64,000 nucleotides of DNA from Flavobacteriales bacterium (GCA_016703105.1 JADJCS010000013.1:1-64000); one strand, 5' to 3'; shown: positions 45,707 to 56,128, counted from the stretch's first letter. The notes: generated by a model not told the origin, from the letters alone. Numbers and translations: made by a program.

Positions 45707-45790
45707 TACCGAAGTCGGGACTCGAACCCGCACAACCTTACGGTCACACGCCCCTGAAACGTGCGCGTCTACCAATTCCGCCACTTCGGT
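45707..45790 (-). tRNA. tRNA-Leu (anticodon CAG)
   Basis: A class II tRNA of about 84 nt. The 7-bp acceptor stem is ACCGAAG/CTTCGGT. The D arm contains GGTAGACGC, and the anticodon arm CACGT-TTCAGGG-GCGTG has CAG at the centre. There is a long variable arm, and the T arm contains GGTTCGAGTCC. The discriminator base is A; CCA is not encoded. Confidence 0.93.
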
Positions 45791-45920
45791 AAGTGGAATT
45801 TCTCTTCGCAGGGGGCGCAAATATAGCGGTTGCGCACACGCACCAAGGACCCCGAGGGCGTCATCGCTCTCGTTACCTTCGATCACATCCTCCGTAGGTG
45901 ATTTGACGGGCTTTCGACAT

Positions 45921-46406
45921 ATGGGTGATGGGCGGACCGTGAGCGTGCTGGAGCATGTTCGGGCGCAATTGGACCTGTACCCGGACGCCGAGATCCTTGT
46001 CGGAAGCGACAGCCACAACCGCGGCGACCGCACCGTATACACCACCGCCGTCGTTCTGCGCTACCGCCGCAACGGCGCCCATGTGCTCTACCGCCGCGAA
46101 CGCCACGGAAGGGTCCAGGATATGTGGACGCGCTTATGGGGCGAGGTGGAACGCAGCATCCACGTGGCGCAGTGGCTCACCCGGGAAGGCCAGGTAAAGG
46201 TGCGTTGCATCGACCTGACCTGAACAGCGACCAAGTTCGGCTCGCACCGCCTCCATAGCACGGCCGTAGGCTACGTGCGCGCTCATGGCTACGAAGCACG
46301 CACGAAACCCGAACTGCTGATGGCGAGCTGGGCCGCCAACATCCTGTGCAATGGATATGGTGGAAAGCACGAAACCCCCACCGGGCTGAGCCCTAGGCAG
46401 GGGTGA
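45921..46406 (+). pseudogene. YkuK/DUF458-like ribonuclease H-fold protein, two frameshifts
   Basis: The first 100 codons from ATG 45921 match the YkuK-type family: MGDGRTVSVLEHV, ILVGSDSHNRGDRTVYTTAVVLRYRRNG and VERSIHVAQWLTREG (DSH/N active-site-like motif). The frame stops at 46221. Adding one G near 46217 and correcting near 46231 (one extra, or two missing C) restores DLNSD, KFGSHRLHSTAVGYVRAHGYEA and KPELLMASWAANILC, ending at 46406. The function of the family is not established beyond a predicted RNase H-like fold. It is probably intact in the organism; it is broken as written here. Confidence 0.75.
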
Positions 46407-46551
46407 CGTGACTCTTCAGATCGACTCTGAACTACTTGGACAAGGGTTGGTACGGGCCAAGACCATCTCCGGTTTCAACAGGCCATCAAAGATCCGGCGA
46501 ACCCGCTGACGAACAGGGCCGAACCCTGGCCTCCGATCGACGGAACGCGGA
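46407..46551. other. Short gap between convergent genes
   Basis: No gene, hairpin or repeat that I can support. Confidence 0.5.
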
Positions 46552-47256
46552 TCATCGCCCGTTCAGTCCGGTATCACGGGGCATGACGGTCAACCGGGCG
46601 TTCGCGACCGGCGGTATGGCGCTGTACTGTAAGAGGAAAGAGCGCACGCCGTCCGGGCCCGGGAATAAAGAGGCATAGCGACCGAAAAGCCAGGAGATCC
46701 GCCCCTCCTCCGTGCCGATCACGTTCCTGCGTGGATGGTTCACAAAACGAAGCGCCGCTGCCTGCAACTGCTCTTCCAAGTGTTCGGCGGTGTAAGCGGT
46801 GTTCGCCAGTACCGGACTATCCCGCGTGGCCCGGTGGAGGGCGCAGATCACACGGGGATCGCCGAAGCGATCGACCACATGGTCCATAAGCTCCGCAACG
46901 GAAAATGAGATCCCCTTCACCACCAACACCTTCTTCTGCTCCGCCATGGGGATCGCCCCCACGCTATCGATCGGAAGATGTGCAGCGACCAGTTGCACGA
47001 CCAGAGCGTTCGAAGCGTTGATCCACCATGCTTTGCTTTCGGCTTCCGGCCAGGTGGCCTCCGGAGCGAAACGCTGGAGCACCTGCAGATAGCGCCTGAA
47101 GCCAGGATCCGCAGCGATCCCCTTGTAGTCCACCAGACCATCGGCACCGACGTAGGTCGCTACCACCGTGTTCCATGGCGTGTGGTCCACCCGCACATCC
47201 TTCTGCGCATGGGCCGAGAACATGGAAAGGAGAGTTGCGAGGAGGAGAACGCGCAT
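46552..47256 (-). CDS. Secreted DUF547 domain protein
   Basis: About 234 residues with a signal peptide (MRVLLLATLLSMFSAHAQ). The DUF547 domain is visible in GLVDYKGIAADPGFRRYLQ, AWWINASNALVVQLVAAHLP, DPRVICALHRATRDSPVL and HPRRNVIGTEEGRISWLF. The family is widespread and of unknown function; a papain-like fold has been suggested, with the Cys and His in ICALHRAT as candidates. The ATG at 47256 has a -7-like box (TACCTTCG) 4 nt upstream, so translation probably begins at or near the transcript end. Confidence 0.88.
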   Translation of the reverse strand: MRVLLLATLLSMFSAHAQKDVRVDHTPWNTVVATYVGADGLVDYKGIAADPGFRRYLQVLQRFAPEATWPEAESKAWWINASNALVVQLVAAHLPIDSVGAIPMAEQKKVLVVKGISFSVAELMDHVVDRFGDPRVICALHRATRDSPVLANTAYTAEHLEEQLQAAALRFVNHPRRNVIGTEEGRISWLFGRYASLFPGPDGVRSFLLQYSAIPPVANARLTVMPRDTGLNGR

Positions 47257-47280
47257 GGTCCGAAGGTAGCTGGGCGCCGG

Positions 47281-47315
47281 TCCGAAAACACCGCGGCCCC
47301 GTTGCCGGGGCCGCG
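47281..47315 (-). terminator. Terminator after dipeptidyl peptidase III gene
   Basis: On the minus strand CGCGGCCCC-GGCAAC-GGGGCCGCG is followed by GTGTTTTC. It lies directly after the peptidase gene and before the DUF547 promoter. Confidence 0.75.
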
Positions 47316-47333
47316 ATCGCTCGTTCGGTACGG

Positions 47334-49373
47334 TCAATTCTCGTCGGGCAGGAAGCTGTGCTTCTCCCCGTAGTAGAGCATCTGCTCCACGAAGTCATCG
47401 GGGAACTCCAGCTTCACATCGGTGATCGCGCCATTGGCGTCGGTAACGGGTACCATGATAGGTTGGATGAAGCCAGAGTACGGCGCCGTCTTGATCTTCT
47501 CCGCGCGCTTCAATACTTGCGCGTGCAATGCCGGGTCCACCTTCACACCGTAGGTCTCCACCAGTGCCTTGCCGGCCGCGTAGTCCCCCTGGCTCTTGAT
47601 GCGTTGCACCTCGCGCAACAGTTCGCCGAACAGCACGCGGAGTTTCTCGTAGTCGCGGATGTCGTAATAGGTCTCGCCGTTGCGCTCCACCTTCACGATC
47701 ACGCTATCCTTCATACCCTTCTCATACGCCCAGGCGCTCACCCACATGCGGTTGCGCATGTGCGCCTCCTCCACATCCTTTCCCGGTTTGATGCGCCGCA
47801 GTTGCACGAGGAGCGCGCTGCGGATGTATCCGTCATATTCCGCCTTGCCCACTTCAAGACTTGGCATTACACCGAGCTCCACCAGCTTCGGGTCCATCAC
47901 GTAGTAGAGGGCGACCAGGTCGGCGCGACCTTCCTCCAGGGTGCTCGCGAAGCTCTTGAGCGTGGCATCGGTCTCTCCTACGCCGGGCTCCAACTGACCG
48001 CTGGCGTGCCCCACCACTTCGTGCAGCGCGGTGTGGAGCATTCCGGCCAATGCACCGTGCTCCTTGGCACGGGCGATCTCTTCCGCATCATGGCAGAACA
48101 CTTCGAGCGTGCTGCTGCCGCTGCTCTTCTCGTACGCATCGCTGATGTTCCCCAAGCTCACGCTCTTGCTGCCATGCGCGGCGCGGATCCAGTTCGCGTT
48201 GGGCAGGTTCACGCCGATGGGAGTGGACGGGGCCGCGTCACCGGCCTCCCCTACGGTATTGATGAAGCGGTACGTAATGCCCACCACGTCCTTCTTCTTG
48301 TGCTCCGGCAGCAACGGACTGTTGTCCTCGAACCATTGTGCGTTCTCCTGGATGGCACGCATGTTCTTGGTGGCCACCGGATCGTTCACCTCTACGATGC
48401 TCTCATAGCTGCCGCGCTTGCCCATCGGGTCATTGTACACCTCCACGAAGCCGAGGATGTAGTCCACGCTGCTCTTGGTGTCCTTCACCCAGGCCACATT
48501 GAAGTCGTCCCAGGTTTTCAGGTCGCCCGTGCGGTAGTATTGGATCAACAGGTCGAGGGCGGTCTTCTGTTCCGGTGTTTCCGCCACACCTGCGGCTTTC
48601 TCCAACCACTTCACACTCTCTTCCATCGCCGGGCCATACATGCCGCCCACTTTGTAAACCTGCTCCATCAACTTTCCGTCCTTGCCACGGACCAACTTGC
48701 TGTTCAGGCCATAGCTCAGCGGTTGCGGATCGTCCTCCTTGTCCATACCCGCATAGAAGGCCTCCACCTCTTTCTGGTTCACGTCATCGCCGTAGAAATT
48801 CACGGCGCTCGCGAGCACCAGGTCCTTGCTGGCATCCAGGCTCACCTTCTTGGCATCGATGGCGGGATCGAAGATGGCCGCGATCACCTCCGGGGCCAGA
48901 GCGGCTCCGCTCTCCTTGAGCAAGGTCTCGAAGTAGGCCTGCGGGAATTCCGGCGTGTGCTTGTCGTTGCTGTAATGGTGGTGTATGCCATTGCTGAACC
49001 ACACCTTCTTGGCGTAGGTGGCGAAATGGTCCCAATCGGCCCCGCTTCGGGCTCCCTTATAGTCCTTCATGATGCGCTCCAAGGCGCGACGGATCTTCAG
49101 GTTGTGCTTGTAGTTCTGGTCCCATTGCATGTCGCGCCCCGCGAGGCCGGCCATGTTCAAGTAGTAGCAAAGCTGCTTCTGCTGCAGGCTGAGCTGGTCC
49201 CAACCCGGCACCTGGTACCGCAACACGCGGATGTCGTCGAATTGTTCGGTCTCCCACTTGAAGCTGTCCGCCACGGCCGTGGTGTCGGCGGCTTTGGCTT
49301 GGGTATCGTCACCTCCATCTCCGCATGATATTGCTAGCGGTAGGGCGAGCAGAAGGAAATACGGCTTGATCAT
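47334..49373 (-). CDS. Dipeptidyl peptidase III (M49) lipoprotein
   Basis: About 679 residues. The N-terminus MIKPYFLLLALPLAISC is a lipoprotein signal. The residues after the Cys (GDGGDD) are acidic, like the surface-export tags of Bacteroidota lipoproteins, so exposure on the cell surface is possible. Zinc metallopeptidase M49 motifs are HEVVGH (ligands and catalytic Glu) and EEGRAD (third ligand). The family removes dipeptides from peptide N-termini; most members are cytoplasmic, so a lipidated form is notable though it occurs in Bacteroidota. TATCTTCG lies 20 nt upstream and a terminator follows, so it is transcribed alone. Confidence 0.92.
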   Translation of the reverse strand: MIKPYFLLLALPLAISCGDGGDDTQAKAADTTAVADSFKWETEQFDDIRVLRYQVPGWDQLSLQQKQLCYYLNMAGLAGRDMQWDQNYKHNLKIRRALERIMKDYKGARSGADWDHFATYAKKVWFSNGIHHHYSNDKHTPEFPQAYFETLLKESGAALAPEVIAAIFDPAIDAKKVSLDASKDLVLASAVNFYGDDVNQKEVEAFYAGMDKEDDPQPLSYGLNSKLVRGKDGKLMEQVYKVGGMYGPAMEESVKWLEKAAGVAETPEQKTALDLLIQYYRTGDLKTWDDFNVAWVKDTKSSVDYILGFVEVYNDPMGKRGSYESIVEVNDPVATKNMRAIQENAQWFEDNSPLLPEHKKKDVVGITYRFINTVGEAGDAAPSTPIGVNLPNANWIRAAHGSKSVSLGNISDAYEKSSGSSTLEVFCHDAEEIARAKEHGALAGMLHTALHEVVGHASGQLEPGVGETDATLKSFASTLEEGRADLVALYYVMDPKLVELGVMPSLEVGKAEYDGYIRSALLVQLRRIKPGKDVEEAHMRNRMWVSAWAYEKGMKDSVIVKVERNGETYYDIRDYEKLRVLFGELLREVQRIKSQGDYAAGKALVETYGVKVDPALHAQVLKRAEKIKTAPYSGFIQPIMVPVTDANGAITDVKLEFPDDFVEQMLYYGEKHSFLPDEN

Positions 49374-49445
49374 CGGTACCGGTTTAGGGACGGCGAAGAT
49401 AGCCGGACACCCTTACCTGGGAGGCACCGTCCGCCCCTGCTGTCC

Positions 49446-50138
49446 CTACCGGTCCAGCGTGATCCGCAGGTCCAGGGTCTTGGGCTCCTTCATGATCACG
49501 CTCCAGTCGGTATCCAGCTTCAATTCCTTGCTGTTGGGGCTTTCCTGCACCACCCCTTCCGCCAGCTCGCGCCCGGTGATGGGCTGGGCGAATTTGAAAC
49601 TGAACTTATAGTGCATGCTCTGCAGGAAGGCGGTGGGGTCCATGCTGTCCGTGCCCGCGTCCTGTCCCATATCGCTACCCAGGTCGGTAGCGTGCCTGTT
49701 GTTGGTCCTCACCAGCGTATTCCCTTCCCAGGTGTAGAACGTGTGTTGTACGCCCGAGCTGTCGGGCATCAACACATTGAGCGCTCCGTTCAAGGAAGCG
49801 ATGTCCTTGAACTTGAAACTCACCCGCTGAACGAACTTCTCCTTGGTGTTCACCTTCACCTTGCTCACACCCGGCACCGTCTTCAACTTCTCGGCTTCCG
49901 CCTTCATGTCCATTTCGCCCATGCCATCGTCGTCCTCACCGCTGCCTTCTGTCATCTTCTCCATGCTCTCCATCATCTCCGCCATGGCGCTCATGTCCAC
50001 CACGTATTCCATGGTGCCGCTGCCGTCCTTTTTGAAGGTGTAGTTCTCTTCTATGGTGAGGCAGGCGCTGAGCGAGAGGATCAGCACCACTGGGAGCAAG
50101 GTTCTGCGCAGCATGGTCAAAGGGGAAGTGGAAGGCAT
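49446..50138 (-). CDS. Lipoprotein of unknown function
   Basis: About 230 residues. Lipobox LSAC near residue 26 follows a hydrophobic stretch (LLPVVLILSLSAC). The mature part starts LTIEENYTFKKDGSGTMEYVVDMS, then an acidic/Met-rich segment (about 55-75, MMESMEKM...GEDDDGMGEMDM) and beta-rich regions ending LDLRITLDR. It is not assigned to a family with confidence; the opening resembles other Bacteroidota lipoproteins with a repeated YTFKKDGSG start. The ATG at 50114 is an alternative start giving a shorter signal. Confidence 0.75.
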   Translation of the reverse strand: MPSTSPLTMLRRTLLPVVLILSLSACLTIEENYTFKKDGSGTMEYVVDMSAMAEMMESMEKMTEGSGEDDDGMGEMDMKAEAEKLKTVPGVSKVKVNTKEKFVQRVSFKFKDIASLNGALNVLMPDSSGVQHTFYTWEGNTLVRTNNRHATDLGSDMGQDAGTDSMDPTAFLQSMHYKFSFKFAQPITGRELAEGVVQESPNSKELKLDTDWSVIMKEPKTLDLRITLDR

Positions 50139-50189
50139 GGTGATAAGGTTGGCCGCAAGGTAGGAGGCTTGCCGCGTATGGCGTGGAAC

Positions 50190-50218
50190 GAACAGGGCCT
50201 CCCGAAGGAGGCCCTGCA
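50190..50218 (-). terminator. Terminator of the large T9SS gene
   Basis: CAGGGCCTCC-(4 nt)-GGAGGCCCTG hairpin, 10-bp stem, followed on the minus strand by TTCGTTCC. It lies ~20 nt after the stop at 50238. Confidence 0.65.
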
Positions 50219-50237
50219 TCGTTCAGATCTATGGTGC

Positions 50238-53200
50238 TTAACGTGTGAGCGGCAACTTGAAGGTGCGGCCCTGATCGCCTTTCAGCAGTTGGACGAGGAT
50301 CACCCCTTGCGCCACATGGCCCACCGGGATGCGTTCACGCCCTTCGGTGATGCGCGTGCGGCGCTCGGCCACTTTGCGCCCTTGAGCGTCCAACACCGTG
50401 ATGAGCACCTCATCAGCTTGCTCCTGGTGCAGGTCCACCACCACTTCATCGTTCTGCAGCCATACCCGCGCCAGACCGTCCGTGATGCCTTGTACACCGG
50501 TGCTCATGTCCACGATGATCTCCTCGGTGATCACGGCTTCGCAGCCGTTCTCGTTCACCGTGAGCGTCACTGTGTAGATGCCGGGCAGGGTGTAGCTATG
50601 GATGGGCTCATTGTCCGTGCTTCCACTGCCATCACCGAAGTCCCAGGTCATCTGTGCGCCCCAGGTGCTCATGTTGAAGAATTCGACCGGCTCACCGGTG
50701 AAGGTGGTCGTGGTGCTGGGCAGGAAAGCCGCCATGGGACCGGTGCCCGCATCCACCGTGATGCTGATGGGCGCCAGTGCGCAACCGTTGCCATCGGTGA
50801 TGGTCACTTCGTAGGTGCCCGCAGGAACAGCCGTGAGGTCTTCCGTGGTGGCCCCATTGCTCCACACGAACGTGTGCGGATCCGTGCCCCCCATCACCAT
50901 CAGGTCCACCGAGCCGTCGGCCACGGAAGCGCAGGTGGTGGAGGTGGCCGTGAGGGCGCCATCCAAGGGAGCGGGTTCATCGATGCTGAAGCTTTGCACG
51001 AGCGTGCCACAACCGGCGTTGCTGCTCACGGAAACTTGATAGTCACCCGCTGGCAGGTCGGTGAATTGCCCCGTACCGTTCAGTTGGAGCTGCTCCAACA
51101 GCACCGTGCCGTTCTCGTCCATCCAGGTGTAATCCCACGGTCCGGTGCCTTCGCCCAGCGCGCTGGCCATGCCCGTGGTCCCGCCGTTGCAGGCCACATC
51201 GGTGTAGCTGTACTGCACCGGTGCGCTCGCATGCACGAGGAAACGCGCGGGCTCGGCCGGTGTGGCTTCACCCGCGGTGAACGTGTAGGTGCTTCCCTCG
51301 CTCAACGCGATGCTCTGACCGGTGAAGAGGTCCTCCAGCACCAGGCAGCTCATGCCCATGAGGCCCATCGCGTCGAAAATGCGGAGGGTATAGTCGCCCG
51401 TGATGGCCACATCGATGGCCACGGGGATCTCGGTCGCGGTGGTGATCGGCCCCCAGGCGTTCAAGGTCATGTCCGCACCATCCGCCGTGCGGCTCATGAT
51501 CTGAGGTGCGTCCGGATGGCTGAAGGTGAACTTCACCAGGTCGTGCGCATCGCCGCTGGCCGGTGCGCCGGTGCCGAAGTGGATCAGCGTTTCATCGAAG
51601 AACGCATTGATGCCGCTGCTCAGTTCCACACGGAACATCGGCTGCGGGCCTTGTTCGCTGCCACCGAAGAGACCACCGCCGTTCAGGTCGAGCACCTTGT
51701 CGCCTTCCTCCACGCTCATGGTCGGTGCGGCGGCGTTCGCCTTCACCCAGAAGCCTTGGAAGCTCTGGATATTCCCGTTGAGCGAAAGCGCGGGAATGCT
51801 CACGCCGAGACCCTCGTCCCAACTCGCGTTGTTACCGGCCACCGGATCGAACACGTAGTAGAAGTCATCCACGTTCGTCTTGCTCACCAAGGTGAAATCG
51901 ATCGGGCTCGGTACCGGGTTGCCTACCAGGTTCCAGCCGTCAGTAGCTGGAAAACCGTTGGTCGTGTAGGTGACCGGCAAGCTGATCGGCGCGAGGCCCA
52001 GGCGCGGTGTGCTGCGCAGGTCGATGGTGAACGCGCTGGTGCCGAGGAGGGTTGTGCCGCTCCAAGCCGCGAAGCCTTGCCCAGCGGCCATCACCATGTT
52101 GTCGCCGGTAGCGCCGGTAAGACCGTCGATCAAGGCCGGGCCTGCGTTCGGTTCATCGTACGTGCGGATGCTCGGCCACAGAATGTTGCTGCCCACCGGC
52201 TGATCGAACAACGGGAACTCGCTTCCCGGATAACCCGCGGTCACGAAATCATCCTCCAAGGAACTGAGCGCATTGCCATTGGTGGGTGCGCTGATGAGGC
52301 GCCAGTTAGTAATGCCGGCAGGAACGAAACGCTCCATGCGGATCTGGCCGAGGAAGGAGGGACCCGCGCTCACCGGACCCAAGCGGCCCGTACCCGTGGC
52401 GCTGCTCGCCAGCACCAGGTTGCGGTTCGGGTTGCCGCTGTTGTTCGCGTTGAAGGTGCCGCCGTTGGTCATCTCCAGGGTGCGGCGCACGCTCATCAAG
52501 TTGCTGTTCAAGGTCACGTCCGCGTTGTTCGCGGTAACGTCGTACAGGTCATAGGTCCCCGAACCGCTCACGCTCACCGCGCCGCTGTTGCGGAAGGTGA
52601 TGGCGCCCGTGCCGATGGTGAAGCTGCTGTTGTTCACCAAGCTGGTGCCGTAGTGGTCCAAATTGGTGGTGCCGAGCACCGCGCTGCCGCCTGCTTCCAC
52701 ATCCAGGTTATACACCGACCAAGTGGCGCCGGTGGTAGTGATCGTGTTACCGGTCTGGATCACGCCGGTGGCGTTCTTGTCGAAGGTGACCGCTCCTGCG
52801 GTGCCGGTGCGTGTGGTGCTCCAGGATGCCGTGAGTTCGCTGCCATTGGCGCGGCTGTAATAGATGGGGCGGCAGAGGTCACCTTCCACTTCCACCAGGT
52901 CGAACGCGATCTCTTCATCGGACGCATCGGTCCGGAAACGGATGCGCACATCCATCGAAGTGCCGGTGGCACCCACCAGGAAAGAGAAACTGGCCATCGT
53001 GGCGTTCAACTGCGTGCCATCGCCCACACCGTTCAGATCGGTATCCAAGGCGATGCGTTGGTTGCTACCACCAATTGTCGCTTCCGAACGGAAGGCACCC
53101 ACGGTCACCCATCCGCCCCCGTCCACATTGCGCTCCACGAAGAGGTAATCGAGGTTGGCCGCATTGTCATAGTTCGCAGCAGCTCTGGCGCCAGCGAGCA

Positions 53201-54564
53201 GGCTGATGGTGGTTCCGGATACGCCCTGGATATCCAGTCCGGTGAAGGTGACAGTGATCTCCGCGCTGGGCGCGATCACATCCATATCCTCACCCTCCAT
53301 GTAGAAGGTGCCGCTCTCCCCTGCCATGGTGAGGCCCCCGGCAGCGGTCATGCCCGCATCGTCCGAACGCAGGAAAAGATCGCCGCCCACCGGGTTGCCA
53401 TGGGGCTGGTTCAGCGTGTAGCGCGAACCGGCCCCATCGGTCTCGAAGTCTTCAATCAAGAGTTGCACAACACTAGACTCGTTATCGGTCAAGGTCAAGT
53501 TGAACGAGGACGGAGGTGCGGATGCGGCACTGTTGCCTCCGGCAACGTTCTGTAGTTGGAATGTGAAAAGTTCGTTCCCATCGCAACCACCATTGTCTGT
53601 AAGCGTGATGGAAACGTTCTGGCTTGCACCGCTACCTGCTGGAAAATTCAGCGATTGCGTCGTGTAACCACCGATGCGGGCCGCCGTCCCTGCGGTCAAT
53701 ACCACGTCCACGGTCGTGGCGTTGCTTAGGTCGGGATTAGAAATGCTCACGGTGAGAGTGGTGGAGACACCCGCCTCGCTTACAGTCGCATTCGTGCCCG
53801 TGAATTGTACAGTAGTGGTAGTGGTGGTATTCATGGTTACCGAGATATCGTCTAGGGCGATCTCGTCACGGCTGCCTGAACCACTCATCATCGCTCGCCC
53901 AGCGGAAATAGATGCTGGAACCATTAGCAAGCGAAAGGCTATTGATCGTCGTATTCCGGTTGTTGGAAGTCCAAACTGCTGCGCCAGCTGCAGCAGGCGT
54001 TGCAAGGTCAAGAGCCCCAACAGGTGTCCAAGTCAGATTATTCAACGACCACTCAAAATTCCAACTGTTCGACCAACCTTGGTCGTTGAAGTAGTATACC
54101 AGATAGCTGAGGTCGACAGAGCTAACTGTCACGCCTGTATTATTATCCACTTTCAACGTAAGAAGTCCTGGGGTCCAATCAGCACCAACAGGTTGAACGC
54201 CTAGGGCACGGTTCCCAACGGAAACGGTGAAAGCATAGAACCCTCCAGTAGTAACACCACCTGCTGAAATCCCCCGGGCGTGGTCACCCGTAGTGGCATC
54301 TGCACCAAGCGCTTTGGACCCATCGCTCATGCCGTTCGTAGCCCACGCATCAGCGTCTAGGTCGCCCGCAGCAGCGGCAGCCACGAACCCGCTTCCATCG
54401 ATCTGACCATTGTTCACTCCGCTAAGGGTATTGTCGAAGTCGATCAAGAACGGAACTCCCGTCGAAGTGACGCTCAACTGAGCATGACTAGTTCCTGCCA
54501 GCGCGAGTGCGGCCAAGAAGGTGAGTGAGAGGCGGGAACGAAGAACGAGGTAACGCTGGGCCAT
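50238..54564 (-). CDS. Large multidomain secreted protein with T9SS type A tail, frameshifted
   Basis: About 1440 residues. Signal peptide LSLTFLAALALAGTSHAQ. The N-terminal ~230 residues form a beta-sandwich ending FRWASDD..SGSGSRDEIALDDISVT. The frame shifts at 53881-53892 (one extra or two missing bases); correction joins both parts. Then come a Calx-beta-like segment (TVSEAGVSTTLTVSISNP, GCDGNELFTFQLQNV), a second repeat of the SGSGSRDE-type domain, a long beta-helix-like region (about 640-900), and a PKD domain (MTWDFGDGSGSTDNEPIHSYTLPG). The C-terminus is a type A sorting domain (VVDLHQEQADEVLITVLDAQGRKV...GVILVQL). It is exported by T9SS and probably surface-attached. The first ~1.1 kb is markedly lower in G+C (~46-50%) than the rest (~65%). 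Confidence 0.85.
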
Positions 54565-54808
54565 GGGGAGGATCGTTGGGGCGTGCGGAGGTGAATACCA
54601 GGGAGGTATCCCCGGTCGTGCAAACCTACCAATTGCCCCCTCACGGCCAAGGGCTTGGGGTGGTGTAGTTTTCCACGTTTGTGCTGGTGGGTGGTTGGTG
54701 GTTGTCAGTTGTCGGTCAGCCGCCTGCCTACTACCCGCTGACCACTGACAACGAACAACTGAGAACTGACCTTCGGCAACCCTATTCCACCCACACGTCT
54801 ATCCAAGC
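54565..54808. other. Intergenic region between divergent secreted-protein genes
   Basis: Contains the heptanucleotide hairpin C. I see no gene. Promoters for both flanking genes should lie here, but no clear TAnnTTTG box was found. Confidence 0.5.
54693..54770 (+). repeat. Heptanucleotide-repeat hairpin array C
   Basis: Left arm 54693-54720 (GGTTGGT, GGTTGTC, AGTTGTC, GGTCAGC). Right arm 54740-54767 (GACCACT, GACAACG, AACAACT, GAGAACT). The arms are complementary and the array lies between two divergent secreted-protein genes. Confidence 0.85.
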
Positions 54809-56125
54809 ATGCTCCTCCTCCGCCGCATCATCGTGTTCGCCGCGCTGCTCGCCAGCACGCTTTCGCCTGCGCAGACCACCACCATCTTCACCGAAGAGTT
54901 CGAGACGAACGGGCAGTTCAGCATGTCACCCGGATGGGTGTGGGATGGCGCGGCGCCTGTGCCCGCACCGGCGTGCCAGTATGGGAGTTGGAGCGTGCAG
55001 AAGGATGTGCATGGACCCAGCGACCTGTTTTGGGGAGGGACTTCGGGGGCGCGATGGATGTTCCATCCCCTGCCCTACGATCCATTGATGCAGTATGGTG
55101 TGAGCCTGAACGCGGATAAGGTGGGGCTGTGGGACGATTCGGTGGTCGTACACACCCATACCACCTGGTGGGATACCCTGCAAGGGAATCCTTTCAGCAG
55201 CGGTGGCTATCACACGCCCATCTACTCCTGTGGTGCGCATACGGGTGTTTTCTACCAGGCATCCGGACAACCGGCCGGGCTGCCCAACTCCCAGTTCGGC
55301 GTGCTGATCTATGCGTTCACCTGGAGCAATGTGCAGATGCTGCTGGACCATATCGTGGTGCAGACCAAGCCCTACAAGGCGCAGTTCGTAGGCAACGTAT
55401 TGCTCGGCGGACCTTATGACCCGCTCTCGCAGACCATGAGCGATGCGCTGCGCCAGCAAGGCCTGGTGCCGCTGACCGAACCGTATACCGCGCTGGGTTG
55501 GCCCCAGGTGAGCGGCGGCGGCGGCGAGACCGTGACCCCCGCCGTGCTTAACGCGACCTACGCCGGCGGCCATGTGGTGGATTGGGTGCGTTTGGAACTG
55601 CGCAAGCACAGCGACCCCACCGTGCTGATGGCCACGCGGCAGGCATTGGTGCTGCAGAACGGCACGGTGATCAGCACCACGGGAACCCAGAGCGTGCTGT
55701 TCGACATCCTTCCGGGGAACTATTACGTGGCAGTGCGGCACCGCAACCATTTGGGCACGATGAGCTTCGCCCCCTACACGGTACCCTACCCGGGTGGTGG
55801 CATCTGGACCTACCAATTCGCCGATGGCTTCGGCGGTTATGGCACCAACCCGGTGCAGGTGATCGGCAACAAGCGGGTGCTGTGGCCCGGCAATGCCCGC
55901 AAGGACAACGTGCTGAAGTACGCGGGCAGTAACAACGATCGCGACAAGGTCTTGCTGGTGGTGGGCGGTGGCACACCCACGAACACGGTGAGCGGTTATT
56001 ACAGCGAGGATGTGAACATGGACGGCGTGGTGAAATACGCCGGTGCCGTGAACGACCGCGATCGCATCCTGGTGGCTATTGGAGGCACGGTGCCCACGGC
56101 TACGCGGGTGGAACAGATGCCGTAG
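54809..56125 (+). CDS. Secreted protein with KYAG/NDRD C-terminal module
   Basis: About 438 residues with a signal peptide (RIIVFAALLASTLSPAQ). The N-terminal half (about 25-195) is a beta-sandwich-like domain starting FTEEFETNGQFSMSPGWVW, similar to domains in carbohydrate-active or adhesive T9SS proteins. The C-terminal ~235 residues form the same module as in the protein at 39976: LLGGPYDPLSQTMSDALR, GGGGETVTPAVL, YYVAVRHRNHLGTMS, VLWPGNARKDNVLKYAGSNNDRD, and GYYSEDVNMDGVVKYAG..NDRD. EDVNMDG resembles a dockerin/EF-hand loop. No standard T9SS tail follows; the protein ends RVEQMP. Confidence 0.85.
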   Translation: MLLLRRIIVFAALLASTLSPAQTTTIFTEEFETNGQFSMSPGWVWDGAAPVPAPACQYGSWSVQKDVHGPSDLFWGGTSGARWMFHPLPYDPLMQYGVSLNADKVGLWDDSVVVHTHTTWWDTLQGNPFSSGGYHTPIYSCGAHTGVFYQASGQPAGLPNSQFGVLIYAFTWSNVQMLLDHIVVQTKPYKAQFVGNVLLGGPYDPLSQTMSDALRQQGLVPLTEPYTALGWPQVSGGGGETVTPAVLNATYAGGHVVDWVRLELRKHSDPTVLMATRQALVLQNGTVISTTGTQSVLFDILPGNYYVAVRHRNHLGTMSFAPYTVPYPGGGIWTYQFADGFGGYGTNPVQVIGNKRVLWPGNARKDNVLKYAGSNNDRDKVLLVVGGGTPTNTVSGYYSEDVNMDGVVKYAGAVNDRDRILVAIGGTVPTATRVEQMP

Positions 56126-56128
56126 GGC

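Noticed and set aside
47175..49328. About 700-codon open frame on the plus strand
   Set aside because: Antisense to dipeptidyl peptidase III, which has its zinc motifs, lipobox, promoter and terminator.
49611..53555. Very long open frame (about 1300 codons) on the plus strand
   Set aside because: It is antisense to the T9SS type A gene, whose domains are clear. High G+C leaves the opposite strand open; the translation has no domain-like sequence.
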